DNA of 64,000 nt from Dillenia suffruticosa (GCA_033439265.1 JAVTVX010000031.1:8603501-8667500), one strand, 5' to 3'. Shown: positions 37,713 through 49,879, counted from the stretch's first letter. The notes: a model not told the origin generated them from the sequence alone. Program-made: numbers and translations.

Positions 37713-39522
37713 ATGCTAAGCGATAGACTTTGGATATATAATAAGAACTTACCTGAACGTCAAGGATTGATTGATGAGTTTCGTATTGGGTTGGAACAAT
37801 TTTTGGGTTTCGCTAGTAGTCAAGTTGAGTTCATGGATGAGAATAAGTTAAGGTGTCTATGCAAAAAGTGTAGTAATGGTAAGTTTCATAAGTCTGACAA
37901 AGTTAGGGAATATCTTTGTAGATATAGTTTTACTCTAAATTACTATAATTGGACCTGTCACGGTGAACCGTTTATATCTAAGGAAGAGAATCAAAGAAGT
38001 AGACAATTTTCAGTTAGAGGAGATTATAATTACGATCAATTAAACTCATATCAAAGAATGGTGATTGATACAACTGGTGAGAATTTTGTTTCCCAATCTA
38101 ACCATGCAAGTAGCAGTTATGGTCCAATATTTCAACAAGAGTATACTAGTTATGCATCACCATTGGAGGAGGTATACGAAACAGGTGTTGATGAAAATGT
38201 AAATAATGAGACATTTATGTCCAATCGATTTGGGGAAGTTTTGAAAGCCGCAGATAAACCTTTGTGGATAGGTTGTGACAGTCATACAAAGTTATTAGTA
38301 ACAGCAAGACTGTTAAACATTAAAACAGAGTATAATGTGTCTGAAGATTGCTTTAACGATTTTATTCAAATGATTCGAGAAATATTGTCTCGTGATCACA
38401 TCACGCCTCAAAGACTTGGGTCTTCCAGTGGTAAGGATTGATATATGTAGTCGGGGTTGTATGTTATATTGGAGAGATGATAAAAATGCATAATTTTGTA
38501 AATTTTGTAACGAATGTAGGTACAAGAGTAGTGGGAGGACGGGTCGTAACAAGCAAATGTTTTATTTGCCTTTAACCCCCCGATTGCAAAGCCTTTATGC
38601 ATCTAAAGCCACGACTGAACATAAGACTTGGCATGCAAACCATGAAACAAAAGAAGGTCTAATGTGTCATCCTTCAGATGCAGAGGGATGGAAACATTTT
38701 GACAGAACATATCCTGAGTTTGCAAAAGAGACTCGTAACATTAGATTGGGTCTTTGTGCTGATGGGTTTGCTCCTTTTGGCAAATTAAGAAAAACTTATT
38801 CTTGTTGGCCAGTTATCTTAACTCCATACAATCTTCCCCCCGGCATGTGTATGAAGACACTATATATGTTTCTCACATTGATCGTGCCTGGACCACGAAA
38901 TCTGAAAAAGTTAATAGATATTTATATGAAACCACTGATTGCGGAGTTAAAACAACTATGGGACGAATGTGTTCCTACATATGATGTCCATGCCAATGAG
39001 TGGTTTCTAATGAAGGCTACTCTTTTTTGGACGATAAATGACTTTTCAGCTTATGACATGCGATATGGATAGAGTACAGTTGAGATCTTAGGATATCCGA
39101 TATGTATGGAGAGATCAAAATCATTCAGATTAAAATATGGTAAGAAAGCCGATTATTTTGATTGTCACAGATAATTTTTGCCACTAAATCATTCATTCAG
39201 AAGGAACAAGGTTGAGTTTATTAAAAATAGGGTTGAAAAAACACCTCCACCCTTGAGATTGACCGGTGAACAAATATAGGAGCGAGTGCATAACTTTCCA
39301 TTTGTTGTGGAAGGCCCTAATGGTACGACTATTGGATATGGAAATATACATAAATGGACAAAACGAAGTATGTTTTGGGAATTACCATATTGGAAGACCC
39401 ATCTTGTCCGCTATAATCTCGATGTGATGCATGTTGAGAAAAATATTTTTGATAATGTCATAAATACGGTAATAGATGTTCCTGCAAAAACAAAAGACAA
39501 TTTTGAGTGCAAGATACGGTAA
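37713..39522 (+). pseudogene. TNP2-type CACTA transposase, truncated
   Basis: The first open block (37713-38441, 242 codons) begins MLSDRLWIYNKNLPERQGL and contains FRIGLEQFLGFA, LRCLCKKCSNGKF and NYYNWTCHGEPF. This is the N-terminal Transpos_assoc domain with its Cys pairs. It continues with KPLWIGCDSHTKL. A likely intron (38432-38519, GTAAGG...TGTAG) follows. The second block (38520-39072) has the Transposase_21 core: FYLPLTPRLQSLY, DAEGWKHFDRTYPEF, LGLCADGFAPFG, YNLPPGMCMK and LIVPGPRN. A TAG replaces the expected Trp codon at 39070. The third block (39286-39522) has MFWELPYWKTHLVRYNLDVM and MHVEKNIFDNVINTVID. The DUF4218/DUF4216 half is absent. A start in good context and few stops make it better preserved than the copy at 13864, but it is still inactive. 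Confidence 0.85.
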
Positions 39523-39525
39523 TGG

Positions 39526-42500
39526 ATGTTACAAATTTAACTTTTTAACATTGAAAAAAATAACTCCACAATAAAATCTTTATTTTCGTCAAAATCAATT
39601 TTCTAATTTAATCAAATTTATCTTTTTCGCGCTAAAAATATTTTGTTTCTTTATTCCAATTTAATTTTTTTTGCCAAAAACAATTAATTCATTTTTGACA
39701 ATTCAAAACAATGATTTCTTTTTGGTGCCACATCACAAATTAACAATCAAATTTGATTAAGCACAAAAAAAATTTATCATTTTATTTTAAATTCAAACAA
39801 CTCAACTTTTATAAAAACTGAAGGTATAATGCATAGTAATAAATGGTAATAAATAGTAATAACCGGTAACATGTGATATGATCCATACATTTAATTTAAA
39901 AAATATTATTACAGTTGTTGGATTAATTAGTGATAATGAAAGTACAAAAAAATTACAAAAAATTTAGAATTATTTTCAGATACAAATGTACAATTTTATA
40001 ATAATTTAATAATAATATCCATAAATTATTACATAATACATACATATTACTATATATATGACTATAAATTATAAATTATATTATTGTTGAATGGAGAATA
40101 TATGTTAGTAATAATATAAAATTATGATTATTAATATTAATTTATCAACCACCCCATGTGCTAAATTGATGGAATATATTGGAGAAGCGTGCTTGGAATA
40201 AATATGTTGGTGGAATTATCAACATTATATAATTGTATATAAATTTCAAAAAGAAAAATTATTTAACATTCAAATTTAGTTTTTAAAAATTTTTCAGTGA
40301 TAACTCCACAAATTCACAACAAAATCAATGACAATTCAAATAATGATCTTTGGTGCCACATCACAAATTGGCGGTTAAATTTGATAAAATTTTAAAATAT
40401 TTTATCATTTTATTTCAAAATCAAGCAATTGGCGACAAATTTTATGAAAATTCCAAAAACATTTATTTCGGAATCAATATACCCGCAAAAAATTATTTAT
40501 TTATTTTTTGTTTTGAACCGGAATTTAATTTTGGTGCCAATTATATTTCTCTTTTTTTTTTCTTTCTTACTCTTTTTACTTGCTTTTATTTAAACGAAAA
40601 TAATATAAAATCACTAAATTAAATTTAACCTACATATATTTATTTATATTAACAAAATCAAACGACCTTACCATAATATAAATATAAAATTTATTGTCTC
40701 ATTATAATATGATTATAACATAAGGTGCTTTTGACAAAATTAATCGAACTACCTTACCATTGAAAATGTGCAGCCTTTCAAAGAATTGATGTGAAAAGTT
40801 TGGATTATTTAAATAAAGCAAAATTACTTTATGCTAATTTACATTAGCGAGATTAGCATGATAAACCAAGAAATATTAAATCTAAATATGTGACATGATA
40901 ATAAAAGTATTTTTTAAGATTGGTTACTTTAATAATCATCTAAATAGATTAATATATATATTCAATATATCTATCCAAGAATAATATTATTAGTGCAACA
41001 TAAATTTTATCATGATCCCTAACAATATTAATTTTGTTTCAGCGTCTAAGAGTAGCAATGGTAATTAAGCAAAATAAGAGTGACCTCTCTTATATTATTT
41101 CTATCATATCACATCACTTATGCACAGAAAAGTATAATGATATTGTTAATGGGTGAGAAGGATACTATTAGCATGCAGTACAACTAATGCATACGAGAGA
41201 AGAAAATGACATTGCTAAACTTTTTTATTTTAGCGTAGAAAATGTAATTTTATTTACATATTATCTAATCATTCCATATTTTTATATTTTTCCTCTATTT
41301 AATTTGGTATATCATGGTGTTATACATAGCAACAAGTGATAACAAATAATAACAACCGGTAACAAGTGATATTCTTATAACAAGTGGTAAGTGGTAACAA
41401 GTGTAATAACAACGTAGACATGTGGTAACAAACAATAACAACCAGTAACAACCAGTAACAAGTGATATTTTTATAACAAGTGATAAGTGATAACAATTAC
41501 AGTAACAATATAGTAATAATATTAATAAAAACAAAAATAAAAAAAATCAAATACAAAAATTTAAAAAATAAAATTGATGATATAATAAAAAAAAACGGTA
41601 AAATAAGATAAAATTAAAATATACTATACACCAGTCAGGATAAATGTATTCATGTATTCATGGAGAAAGTAATGAAAATATACATGGATCTAATGTATCC
41701 AATTACATAATAATTTTTTTACCATAATAAGTTTGACATGTATGATTCATTCAATCATTCACAAATTTGCATGATTGTAAATGAACCAATTATGTGGATG
41801 AGAATAAGTTTCATGAATTATTTTAAAATACCAAAAAATCAATATATTTAAATTATACACTATACTAATTTTAAATAATATTATATATGACATATTAGTG
41901 GTTGAGATATGGTTGGAGTTGGTAAAATATGTGTGTGTGTGATATGTGGATTTGTGTGTGAAAATTGTGTAAAATGTGAAAATATGAAAAATTAAATTTT
42001 TATTCATTGTGGATTATGTTTTATAATTATAAATTGTGATTGAATTTGAGATCCAAGATACAATAGATATAACATTTAGAATTTTTCGTTGATTATACCA
42101 ATATAATTAATTACACCATTATATACAATTACATTACATTGTCATATTTTCAAATTATGCTCAATAAATTTTCAAAACTATAACACTATATTATATAAAT
42201 TATTAATATCATATCATTATATTATTTAAATTAATAATATTAATAATTTTATTGTCATCAAATATAGAATATATGTTGTTTTTAATTAAACAAATAGATA
42301 TAATTAATGTAGTACAAAAGTTATGGCAAGAGACCGTGCATGTGCTTGCAAGAAATGTAGTAACTAGTTAGTAAATATTTAGTAAATAGTTTGCTAATAA
42401 GCAGTAAAAATTATAAGTGATTTTTTCAAAACGCATATGAAAGACATATTGCAGTAATGATTAAAAGTATAAAAAAAAATTGTGAGGAATTAAGAAACAC

Positions 42501-42616
42501 GGTAATGAAAAAAGAGGCGGGAGAAAAAGCGCAAAAACAGAATTTTAAAAATTTTGTTTGTGAAAATGATATATTATAAATCATACACGGGCGAAAAACT
42601 CCACCATCAAAGTTTC
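39526..42616. other. Extremely AT-rich region with local repeats
   Basis: No gene recognised. A block at 39690-39800 (GACAATTCAAAACAATGATT, then GGTGCCACATCACAAATT) recurs in the same orientation at 40328-40420, so two degenerate direct repeats lie about 640 bp apart. GTAACA/GATAACAA tracts occur at 39836-39875 and 41318-41515, and a GT-rich run at 41928-41962. The ORF at 40350-40622 is AT-driven and has no motif. This may be the remains of the CACTA 3' half or an unrelated insertion. Confidence 0.5.
41318..41515. repeat. Degenerate GTAACA/GATAACAA tract
   Basis: About 200 bp made of variants of AACAAGTGATAACAA and ACCAGTAACAAGTGATA, with two longer internal duplicates (GTAACAAGTGATATTCTTATA near 41360 and again near 41456). 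Similar words occur at 39840 and in the tract at 61680-62470. Confidence 0.7.
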
Positions 42617-43794
42617 TGTCACGCCCCGAACTAGGATCGTGAATAGCCGCCCGTTGTCCCTGGATGCCGGCTGCATTTTTATAGAAAATCGAACAGAATC
42701 TCCCCATAAATCGGAGATTTCCCATATACAATTTCACCTGTATATCACATTCATCCTGTAAAATAAACAATTGGCCATCCCGGTCTCTCTAAAATCAACA
42801 AATACCACAACCAACCTCCAGAACAACGCAAAATTATAAAGTTTCTAGTAGTCCTAGCAACAGACCTCTACTGTCATGCCCAACTAGAGCATGAGCAGCC
42901 GCCACACCGAGCATGAGCAGCCGCCACACCGAGCGGATCTAAATTCTACACATATTTAAAATAAATTCCCAAGTTATTTTTAAATATTCACAAATGCCTC
43001 AATGCAATGAAATAAATCAATACGAGAGTTTCACGAATAAATGTCCATAATTTATACAGTCATCCCAAAAAATTTATATAAATACATTGGTCAAACTAAA
43101 ATCTCTAATACATAACGATATCACCAATCATCATAGCGAAAGAGATGAAAATATCCATACCCAATCCCAGTGATTTCCCGTTCGCGTCACAATTATACAA
43201 ACCCAACAATACCTCCTCGATCCAACACTAATCCTGTAGGAAAGAAAGCGAGGGGTGAGTATCTATGGAAGGATACTCAGTAAGTGAGGGAATTGACATC
43301 ATACTATCAATATCGAAGGTGAACTTGGAGTGTCAAAGCATAAGATAAAAAAAATATCCACAGTATGCAAACCGATCATATTATTTCAAAATCATATATC
43401 ATACGCACACATCAGAAAGCAAGATATGCATCTAATATTTACATCAATGTCATGAAGAACCGGCCAATGAAATATTCCCGGCAATGGTCTACCTCGACCA
43501 AGGACGGCGCATTGGAGGGTTTTTTTAAATGCAAGTATTAAATAATGGCTCTTTACCTCAATGTTGGCCATAGACTACCCCAACTAACCTGCAAATAATA
43601 ATAATGCACATATAACTAGTCGGCCGTGTATGGTGCCTCCGCCTGGTACTAGACGGAGCCGTACTCAACGTCCTCTCCGATGAGAGTCAACCTGGGACAC
43701 CCATACACATGACGATCTGGCGGATACCTCTGGTCGAAGCGTATCCGGACACAAGGAGTGCCTCTACCAGATGTCCTTTGTAGTTACGGATCAC

Positions 43795-43900
43795 AATATC
43801 ATATCGGCCGGGCACGTAGCCCCATGCATCCCATCACCATGTCGGCCGGGCCTATAGCCCCATGCATAATATCATCACGTCGGCCGGGCATACAACCCAA
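43795..43900. repeat. 38-bp LTR minisatellite, about 3 units
   Basis: Units begin CGGCCGGGC and contain AGCCC(C)ATGCAT...ATCA. About 2.6-3 units are present, compared with about 5 in the LTRs at 45384, 49549 and 55239. Confidence 0.85.
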
Positions 43901-44714
43901 TATATAAGTAAATCCATTTAAAATCATGTGCCAATGCAGTAGAAGTATTAAAACATATCAATATGTCGAAAATGTGGTACAATATTCAGTTATCAAAATT
44001 GATGGATGTATATCAATAAAGTCAGAATTTAAGACACTCCAAAAATCACAAAACATTTCATAAAATATTCAAAAGTTCTAACCATCATACATTTGCAGAA
44101 ACATGTCATTTAAAAAGTATTTTTGAAACATGATTTTTCAATCAACAGTGAATGTCAAAGTCCCACTCACAGTTCTAGGGAGGGTGGTCACTCCTTATTT
44201 TCAAAACAAATCCAATCTACTTCCTCGAGTCTCCAAAAAGATCAACCTAATCAGATGATCAAAATTGAATATCAATTTCTCAAATATCTTTAGGGTTTAT
44301 CCGAAAGACATAAAATGTACAATATCCTTCACTTTACTGCTCATTTCATTCCAACCCTACAACCCAGATACATTCATGCATATTTCAAAATTTAACTCTA
44401 AGGGAAACTATTCAAATTAACTCGACATAATTTTATGATTCTATAATATGCTCCTTTCGTATCAAACCATCTAGTTTCTGTAACATTCTATACTTAACCT
44501 TCAAAATCACACAATCATTTCAGAACTTGTATTCTATTCGCATTCTACTTACACTCTAAACATATACAGAATCTTTCATCTTAGATTCAATCCTAGATTC
44601 AATCCTAGATTTATTCAATTTATCAATTAGAGAAGAAATCTCTTCACCTAGCATTTTCTCGAAATGCCGAGTCTCGTCCGAATGTCTCTTCGGTCACTCC
44701 AAAATCTGTAGTGT

Positions 44715-45260
44715 TTCCTGCGTGGAGGTTCGTGGGCTATCATGGGCTCATGGGCCGTCATGGGCTCGTGGGCTACAGCGGGCCAGTGGGCTTCGGCTAG
44801 TGGGCTCGCTGGTCTACGGGCCAATGCGCTAGCGGGCCTACAGGTTGACGGGCCTGCGGCTGGTGCGCCTGCGGGCTAGCGAGCTGGCGGGCCTGCGGGC
44901 TGCGGGCTTTTGGCTGATGGGCCTGCGGGCTGGCGGGCCTACGGGTGATGGGCCTGCGGCTAATGGGACTGCGGGCTGGTGCTCGCCCGTGCGCTGGTGC
45001 ATGCCCGTGCGCTGCGCTGCTGCACGCTCGTGCGCCGGCTCGTTCGTGCTCGTGCGTTGCGCTGCTACGCGCTCGTGCGCTGGCTCGCACTCGCGGGCTC
45101 GGTCCTGCTCGTGACCTGGGCTCGCGCTGCGGGCTGGGTCCTGCTCACGGCCTGGCTCGCGCTGTGGGCTGGATCCTGCTCGCGGCCTGGCTCGCGCCAT
45201 GACTGGGGGATCGCGCTGCAGTCGCGCGCTGTGGCGGAAGGAGGTGCTCGATCGTGGCTC
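44715..45260. repeat. GC-rich degenerate tract in LTR B1
   Basis: High-GC stretch of GGGCCTGCGGGCTGGCGGGC and CTCGTGCGCTGGCTCG-type words. It creates long overlapping ORFs on both strands (for example 44838-45200 minus, 44979-45320 plus) made of Arg/Ala/Gly, which are compositional artefacts. Confidence 0.85.
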
Positions 45261-46483
45261 ACGGCGGTGTGCGGCGAGGCGGAGAGAGGGCGATCATGGG
45301 ACATCGCGAGAGGGAGATAAAGAAACAATGAGATAGAGAGAGAAAGAGACAGTGGGTGAGAGATAAAGAGAGAAGGGAGAGAATGTCACGCCCCGAACCG
45401 GGATCGTGAACAGCCGCTAGTTGTCCCTGGATGCCGGCTGTATTTTTATAGAAAATCGGACAGAATCTCCCCATAAATCGGAGGTTTCCCATGTACAATT
45501 TCACCTGTATATGACATTCATTCTGTAAAAATAAACAATTCGCCATCCCGGTCTCTCCAAAATCAACAATATCCACAGCCAACATCCAGAACAACGAAGG
45601 CTATAAAATTTCTAACAGTCCTAGCAACAGACATCTACTGTCATGCCCAACTAGAGCATAAGCAGCCGCCACACCGAGCGGACTTAAATTCTACGCATAT
45701 ATAAAATAAATTCCCAAGATTTTTTTTTTTTATAATCAACACGAAAGTTTCACGAATAAAAGTCCATAATTTATACAGTCATCCCAAAAATTTAGATAAA
45801 TGGAATGGTCAAACTAAAATCTTCAATACATAAAAATATCACCAATCATCGTAGCAGAAGAGATGGAAAATATCCATACCCAAGTCTAGTGATATCTCCT
45901 CGGTCCAACGCTAATCCTGTGGGAAAGAAAGTGAGGGGTGAATATCTATGGGAGGATACTCAGTAAGTGAGGGGATTGACATCATACTATCAATATCGAG
46001 GTGAATTTGGAGTGTCAAAGCATAAGATAAGAAAATATCTACAGTGTGCAAACCGATCATGTTATTTCAAAATCATATATAATACGCACACATCAGAAAG
46101 CAAGATATGCATCCAATATTCACATCAATGTCATGAAGAACCGGCCAATGAAATATTCTCGGCAATGGTCTACCTCGACCAAGGACGGCGCATTGGGGGT
46201 TTTTCCAAATGCAAGTATTAAAGAATGGCTCTCTGCCCCAATGTTGGCCACAGACTACCCCAACTAGCCTGTAAATAATAATAATGTACATATAACTAGT
46301 CAGCCGTGTATGGTGCCCCCGCCTGGTGCTAGACGGAGCCGTACTCAACGTCCTCTCCGATGAGGGTCAACTTGGGGCACCCATAAACACGACGATCTGG
46401 CGGATATCTCCGGTCGAAGCGTATCCGGGCACAAGGGGTGCCTCTACCAGATGTCCTTTGTAGCTACGGATCACAATATCATA

Positions 46484-46657
46484 TCAGCCGGGCACGTAGC
46501 CCCATGAATCCCATCACCAGATCAGCCGGGCATATAGCCCCATGCATAATATCATAACGTCGGCCGGGCATACAGCCCAATGCATAATATCATAAAGTCG
46601 GCCGGGCATACAGCCCAAAACATAATATCATAAAGTCGGCCGGGCATACAGCCCAAA
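46484..46657. repeat. 38-bp LTR minisatellite, 5 units
   Basis: Five near-exact 38-bp units with core CGGCCGGGCATACAGCCCAA separated by TGCATAATATCATAA-type sequence. The last three are nearly identical while the first two carry ACGTAGCC and ATATAGCC variants. The same gradient of variants occurs in the other LTRs. Confidence 0.9.
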
Positions 46658-47459
46658 TGTGTAAGTAAATCCATTTAAAACCATGTGCCAATGCAGTGGA
46701 AGCATTAAAACATATCAATATGTCGAAAATATGGCACAATATACGTTTATCAAAACTCATGGATGCATATCAATAAAGTCAGCATTTAAGACACTCCAAA
46801 GGTCACAAAACATTCATCAAATATTCGAAAATTCTAACAATCAGACATTTGCATAAATATATCATTTAAAAGTATTTTTGAAACATGGTTTTCAATCAAT
46901 AGCGAATGTCAAAGTCCCACTCACCGTTCTACGGAAGGGAAGTCACTCCCTACTGATAAGCCAAATCGGATCTGACCGCTCGAGTCTCCAAAAGATCAAC
47001 CTAAATTAGATTATCAACATTTAATATCAAATAAAGGCCAAATCAGGGATTTTCAATTTTTTCCTTCCAAATATATATCACCTAATTTACAAAACCTCAT
47101 TATAGATTCTCGTTTCCTCAATTTCGACCTATCTGACTCACCAATGGTCGAGTTTCTAATATTTCTCATTTTTTTTGTCTAATTTTCCTCGGATTTCACA
47201 CATTTCAATATATTATGCAACTCTCGATCTAAATTTGACCTAATTTCGATAGAATTAATTCAAATGTTGAAAAGGTTGCATTTCTCTCACCTAGGGTTTC
47301 TCGGATTTCCGGATCTAACTTTCGTTCGTCCGTCAACCTAGTCTAAAACCTGTAATGTTTACCATTTGAAACACAAGTGAGAAATTTAAATCAAATTACC
47401 AATAATTTTCGAAACTCTAGTATGTACGCGGAATCGAGAATTCATTTACCTTCGCAGAG

Positions 47460-47970
47460 GGTCACGGGTCGTCGTGGGCTAGCGGGCCAGGGGCCGGACT
47501 GGGCCGCGGGCCGTACTGGGCCTACGGGCTTGGACTGGCTGTCGGGCCTGGTGGGCCCGTGGGCGTGCTGCTGATGGGCCTGCGGGCTGGTGCTCGCCCG
47601 TATGCTGTGCTGGTACGCGCTCGTGCTCCAGCTCGCGCGTGCTCGTGCACTGCAGCACGCTGGGCCACGTACCCGTGCGTTGGGCCGCGTGCTCGTGCAC
47701 GCTCGTGCGCTGGGCCTCACGCTCGTGCACGCTCATGCGCTGGGCCGCTCGCTCGTGCATGCTGGGTCCTCGTGCGCTCGTGCACGCTGGGTCCGTGCGC
47801 TCGTGCACGCTGGGTCCGCTCGTGGCCTGGGCTCGCGCTCGCGGTCTGGGCTAGTGCTGTGGCTGGGGGATCGCGCTGCAGTCTCGTGTGGTGGCGGAAG
47901 GCAATGCTCGCGGAGGCTCGCGGCGTGCGGTGGTGCTCGATCGTGGCTCGCGGCGGTGTGCGGCGAGGCG
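47460..47970. repeat. GC-rich degenerate tract in LTR B2
   Basis: GGGCC/GCTCGTGCACGCT-type words, repeated. Open frames of up to 217 codons (47559-48212) run through it into the GA repeat; they are Arg/Ala/Cys-rich, overlap in several frames and have no domain. Confidence 0.85.
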
Positions 47971-48155
47971 GAGAGAAGGCGATCGTGGGAGATCGCGAGA
48001 GGGAGAGAAGACAGAGTAAGGTAGAGAGAGAAACCGAGAGGGAAGAAGAAGAAGAAGGAGAAGAAGAAGAAGAAGAAGAAGAAGAAGGTGATGATGGCGG
48101 GTGGCGGTGGCTGTGGCGGAGGAAGCCGAACGGCCACAGAATAGGAAACGTCGGG

Positions 48156-48205
<50 letters not shown>

Positions 48206-48529
48206 GGAATGAATTAGGGCTTTAGCCCTAATTCAATTGGGGAGGGCCAAAACGCTGCGTTTTGGCTCTCCCTTTTTTTTTTTTTTTTTTGGTGTTACAG
48301 AGAAGTAAAGGGAGAGGGTGGCAGCACTGGCGGTGGCGGAGGAAGGCACGGAGCAGCGGCAGAAGGAAGAGAGGCGCGGCGCTGCGGGAAGATGAAAGGT
48401 CGGGAGAGAGAGAGAGAGAGAGAAAAGGGAGTTAGGATTTTAACCCTAATCCCCAAATTGGGGACACAGCATTTTGCCCCAAAACGTTGCGTCTCCAATC
48501 CTTTTTTTTTTATTTGGTGTTACAGTTTC

Positions 48530-48900
48530 CCTACCCCTCCCTTGAAACTCTTCTCCTCTAACCCATTTAAATCTTTTGCTTACACTTTACAAATTTTTAT
48601 CAAAAGTTAATCATATTGGGTATTTGAAATATTTGACGAACGACAGATGAGCATTGTATAAAAAATCACAACCATCATCATCACCACCTCACTCTATCCC
48701 AAAAGATAATATTTTCATTTACAACTATTTTTTATAATGTACCAATACTTGTTTCACTATTTCACTGATTACTTGTTTTTATGAATGATTGAAGGAATTT
48801 ACATTAAGTTAGTTTTATGAATAGATTATATTAGATGTTGGGATTCAGTTTTCAGATTGTGTAATCATAACATTTTTGCGATACAAATTCGTCAGATACA
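48530..48900. other. Short unique spacer
   Basis: Sequence between two independent LTR insertions (target duplications GTTTC and TCTGC). It holds AT-rich DNA with no gene or repeat that I recognise. Confidence 0.6.
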
Positions 48901-49564
48901 TCTGCTGTCACGCCCCAATCCTTGATCCAAGGTGTGAGCAACCGCCACGCTATCCCGGATGCTGACATTAAATTCACAACCATCAACAAACAAACAGACA
49001 GAACCTCCCCATAAATTGGAGGTCCATCCTATATCAAACTCCTGTCAATCAATAACATATCAATGTATAAAAGCCAACCTGGCAAACCATCAACACAACC
49101 AACCAATCCACATCCCTGTCAACATTCAAAATAACGTAAGGCTAATTCAGTCCTATCCATAAACCTCTACTGCCATGCCCCCATCAAAGGCATGAACAGT
49201 TGCCAATCACCCCTCCTGTGATTTAGATGTGGCACCAAGCAAACTTAATAGACAATCCTAAACATGACATATTTCCCAAAGTGATTGAACACAATAGTAC
49301 AATCAAGTCTCAATGCAATACAATGAAATGAGAGTTACAATAATATGTACAATTCTTTACATACAGTCATCCATTTTATATACATGTATAATGGTCTATC
49401 TACAATCCTATATATATAAATATATATATATCATCCCATATCTTTAAACACAATCCTGCAGAAGAATGGTTAACACCATACCCAGATCTAATGTCTCCAA
49501 CAAAACCTCGTGTGCTATTATGTCACAACGCGTCCCACTATAACTATCTGTAACACCAAGCTAA

Positions 49565-49596
<32 letters not shown>

Positions 49597-49608
49597 AAAA
49601 AATTTGGA

Positions 49609-49639
49609 GACGCAGCGTTTTGGGACAAAACGCTGCGTC
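49609..49639 (+). other. Perfect 13-bp hairpin near LTR start
   Basis: GACGCAGCGTTTT, loop GGGAC, AAAACGCTGCGTC. The 3' LTR carries it at about 55293-55323. LTR B2 has a 10-bp palindrome in the equivalent place (48246-48266, GCCAAAACGC-T-GCGTTTTGGC). LTR B1 has a version with G-U pairs and one mismatch (48464-48494). Confidence 0.85.
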
Positions 49640-49673
49640 CCCAATTGGGGATTAGGGTTAAAACCCTAACCCC

Positions 49674-49708
<35 letters not shown>

Positions 49709-49879
49709 CCCGACGTTCCCTCTCCCGCGGCCGTTCGGCTTCCTCCGCCACAGCCACCGCCGCCATCCTTCTCCTTCTCCTTCTCCTTCTCCTTCTTCTT
49801 CTTCTTCTTCTCCTCCTTCTTCCCTCGCAGTTTCTCTCTCTACCTCACTCCGTCTTCTCTCCCTCTCGCGATCTCCCAC

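Larger units (their letters stand above)
33674..39525 (+). mobile_element. Second CACTA transposon, 3' end not found
   Basis: It starts CACTACAAAAAAATACGGG directly inside the copia 5' LTR. Inside lie two arrays of subterminal-type repeats (33690-34110 and 35010-35440), a CT-rich untranslated leader (35460-35960) and a TNP2-type transposase pseudogene (37713-39522). I could not find the matching right end (an inward CACTA terminus plus repeats) before 42616. Coding similarity stops at 39522 where very AT-rich DNA begins, so the 3' portion is deleted or lies elsewhere. The two arrays differ in motif (TTCGTGGCTAAATT versus GACGGATnATCCGTC), so two CACTA ends of different families might be juxtaposed. 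Confidence 0.7.
45384..48299 (-). mobile_element. Nested solo LTR (B2)
   Basis: This LTR is 2,916 bp. It starts TGTCACGCCCCGAACCGGGA and ends TTGGTGTTACA on the plus strand, flanked on both sides by GAGAA (45379-45383 and 48300-48304). It sits inside the CT/GA-rich zone of LTR B1. Order inside: head block with CCCCATAAATCGGAGG, GTGAGGGGTGAATATC block, GGCACC-type block, five-unit 38-bp minisatellite (46484-46657), GC-rich tract (47460-47970), (GAA)n at 48040-48088, (GA)n at 48165-48203, and a terminal hairpin with T18. Differences in the CACCTAGGG zone set it apart from B1. No internal region is present. Confidence 0.93.
42617..48524 (-). mobile_element. Solo LTR (B1) interrupted by a nested solo LTR
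   Basis: The plus strand starts TGTCACGCCCCGAACTAGG at 42617 and ends TTGGTGTTACA at 48524. Both sides carry the pentanucleotide GTTTC (42612-42616 and 48525-48529), the 5-bp target duplication of LTR retrotransposons. Removing the nested copy (45384-48299) and its extra GAGAA leaves about 2.99 kb, close to the 2.83-2.97-kb LTRs of the element at 49549. No internal sequence remains, so it is a solo LTR left by LTR-LTR recombination. Landmarks: CCCCATAAATCGGAG (42704), 38-bp minisatellite (43795-43900), GC-rich tract (44715-45260), and the tail with hairpin and T run (48300-48524). It shares GCGTGGAGGTTCGTGGGCT with the TR-GAG LTR and so belongs to its subfamily. Confidence 0.92.

Noticed and set aside
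37713-38441. Open 242-codon frame as a possible host gene
   Set aside because: Its motifs (NYYNWTCHGEPF, Cys pairs, KPLWIGCDSHTKL) are those of the CACTA transposase-associated region, and the downstream blocks continue the same transposase.
46484-46657. Regular 38-bp repeats resembling a CRISPR array
   Set aside because: The units are contiguous without unique spacers, lie inside plant LTRs and recur in each LTR copy. They are a minisatellite.
49652-49669. TTAGGG and CCCTAA motifs as interstitial telomere
   Set aside because: Only one motif in each orientation, no tandem array. They form part of an LTR palindrome and match teloboxes at most.
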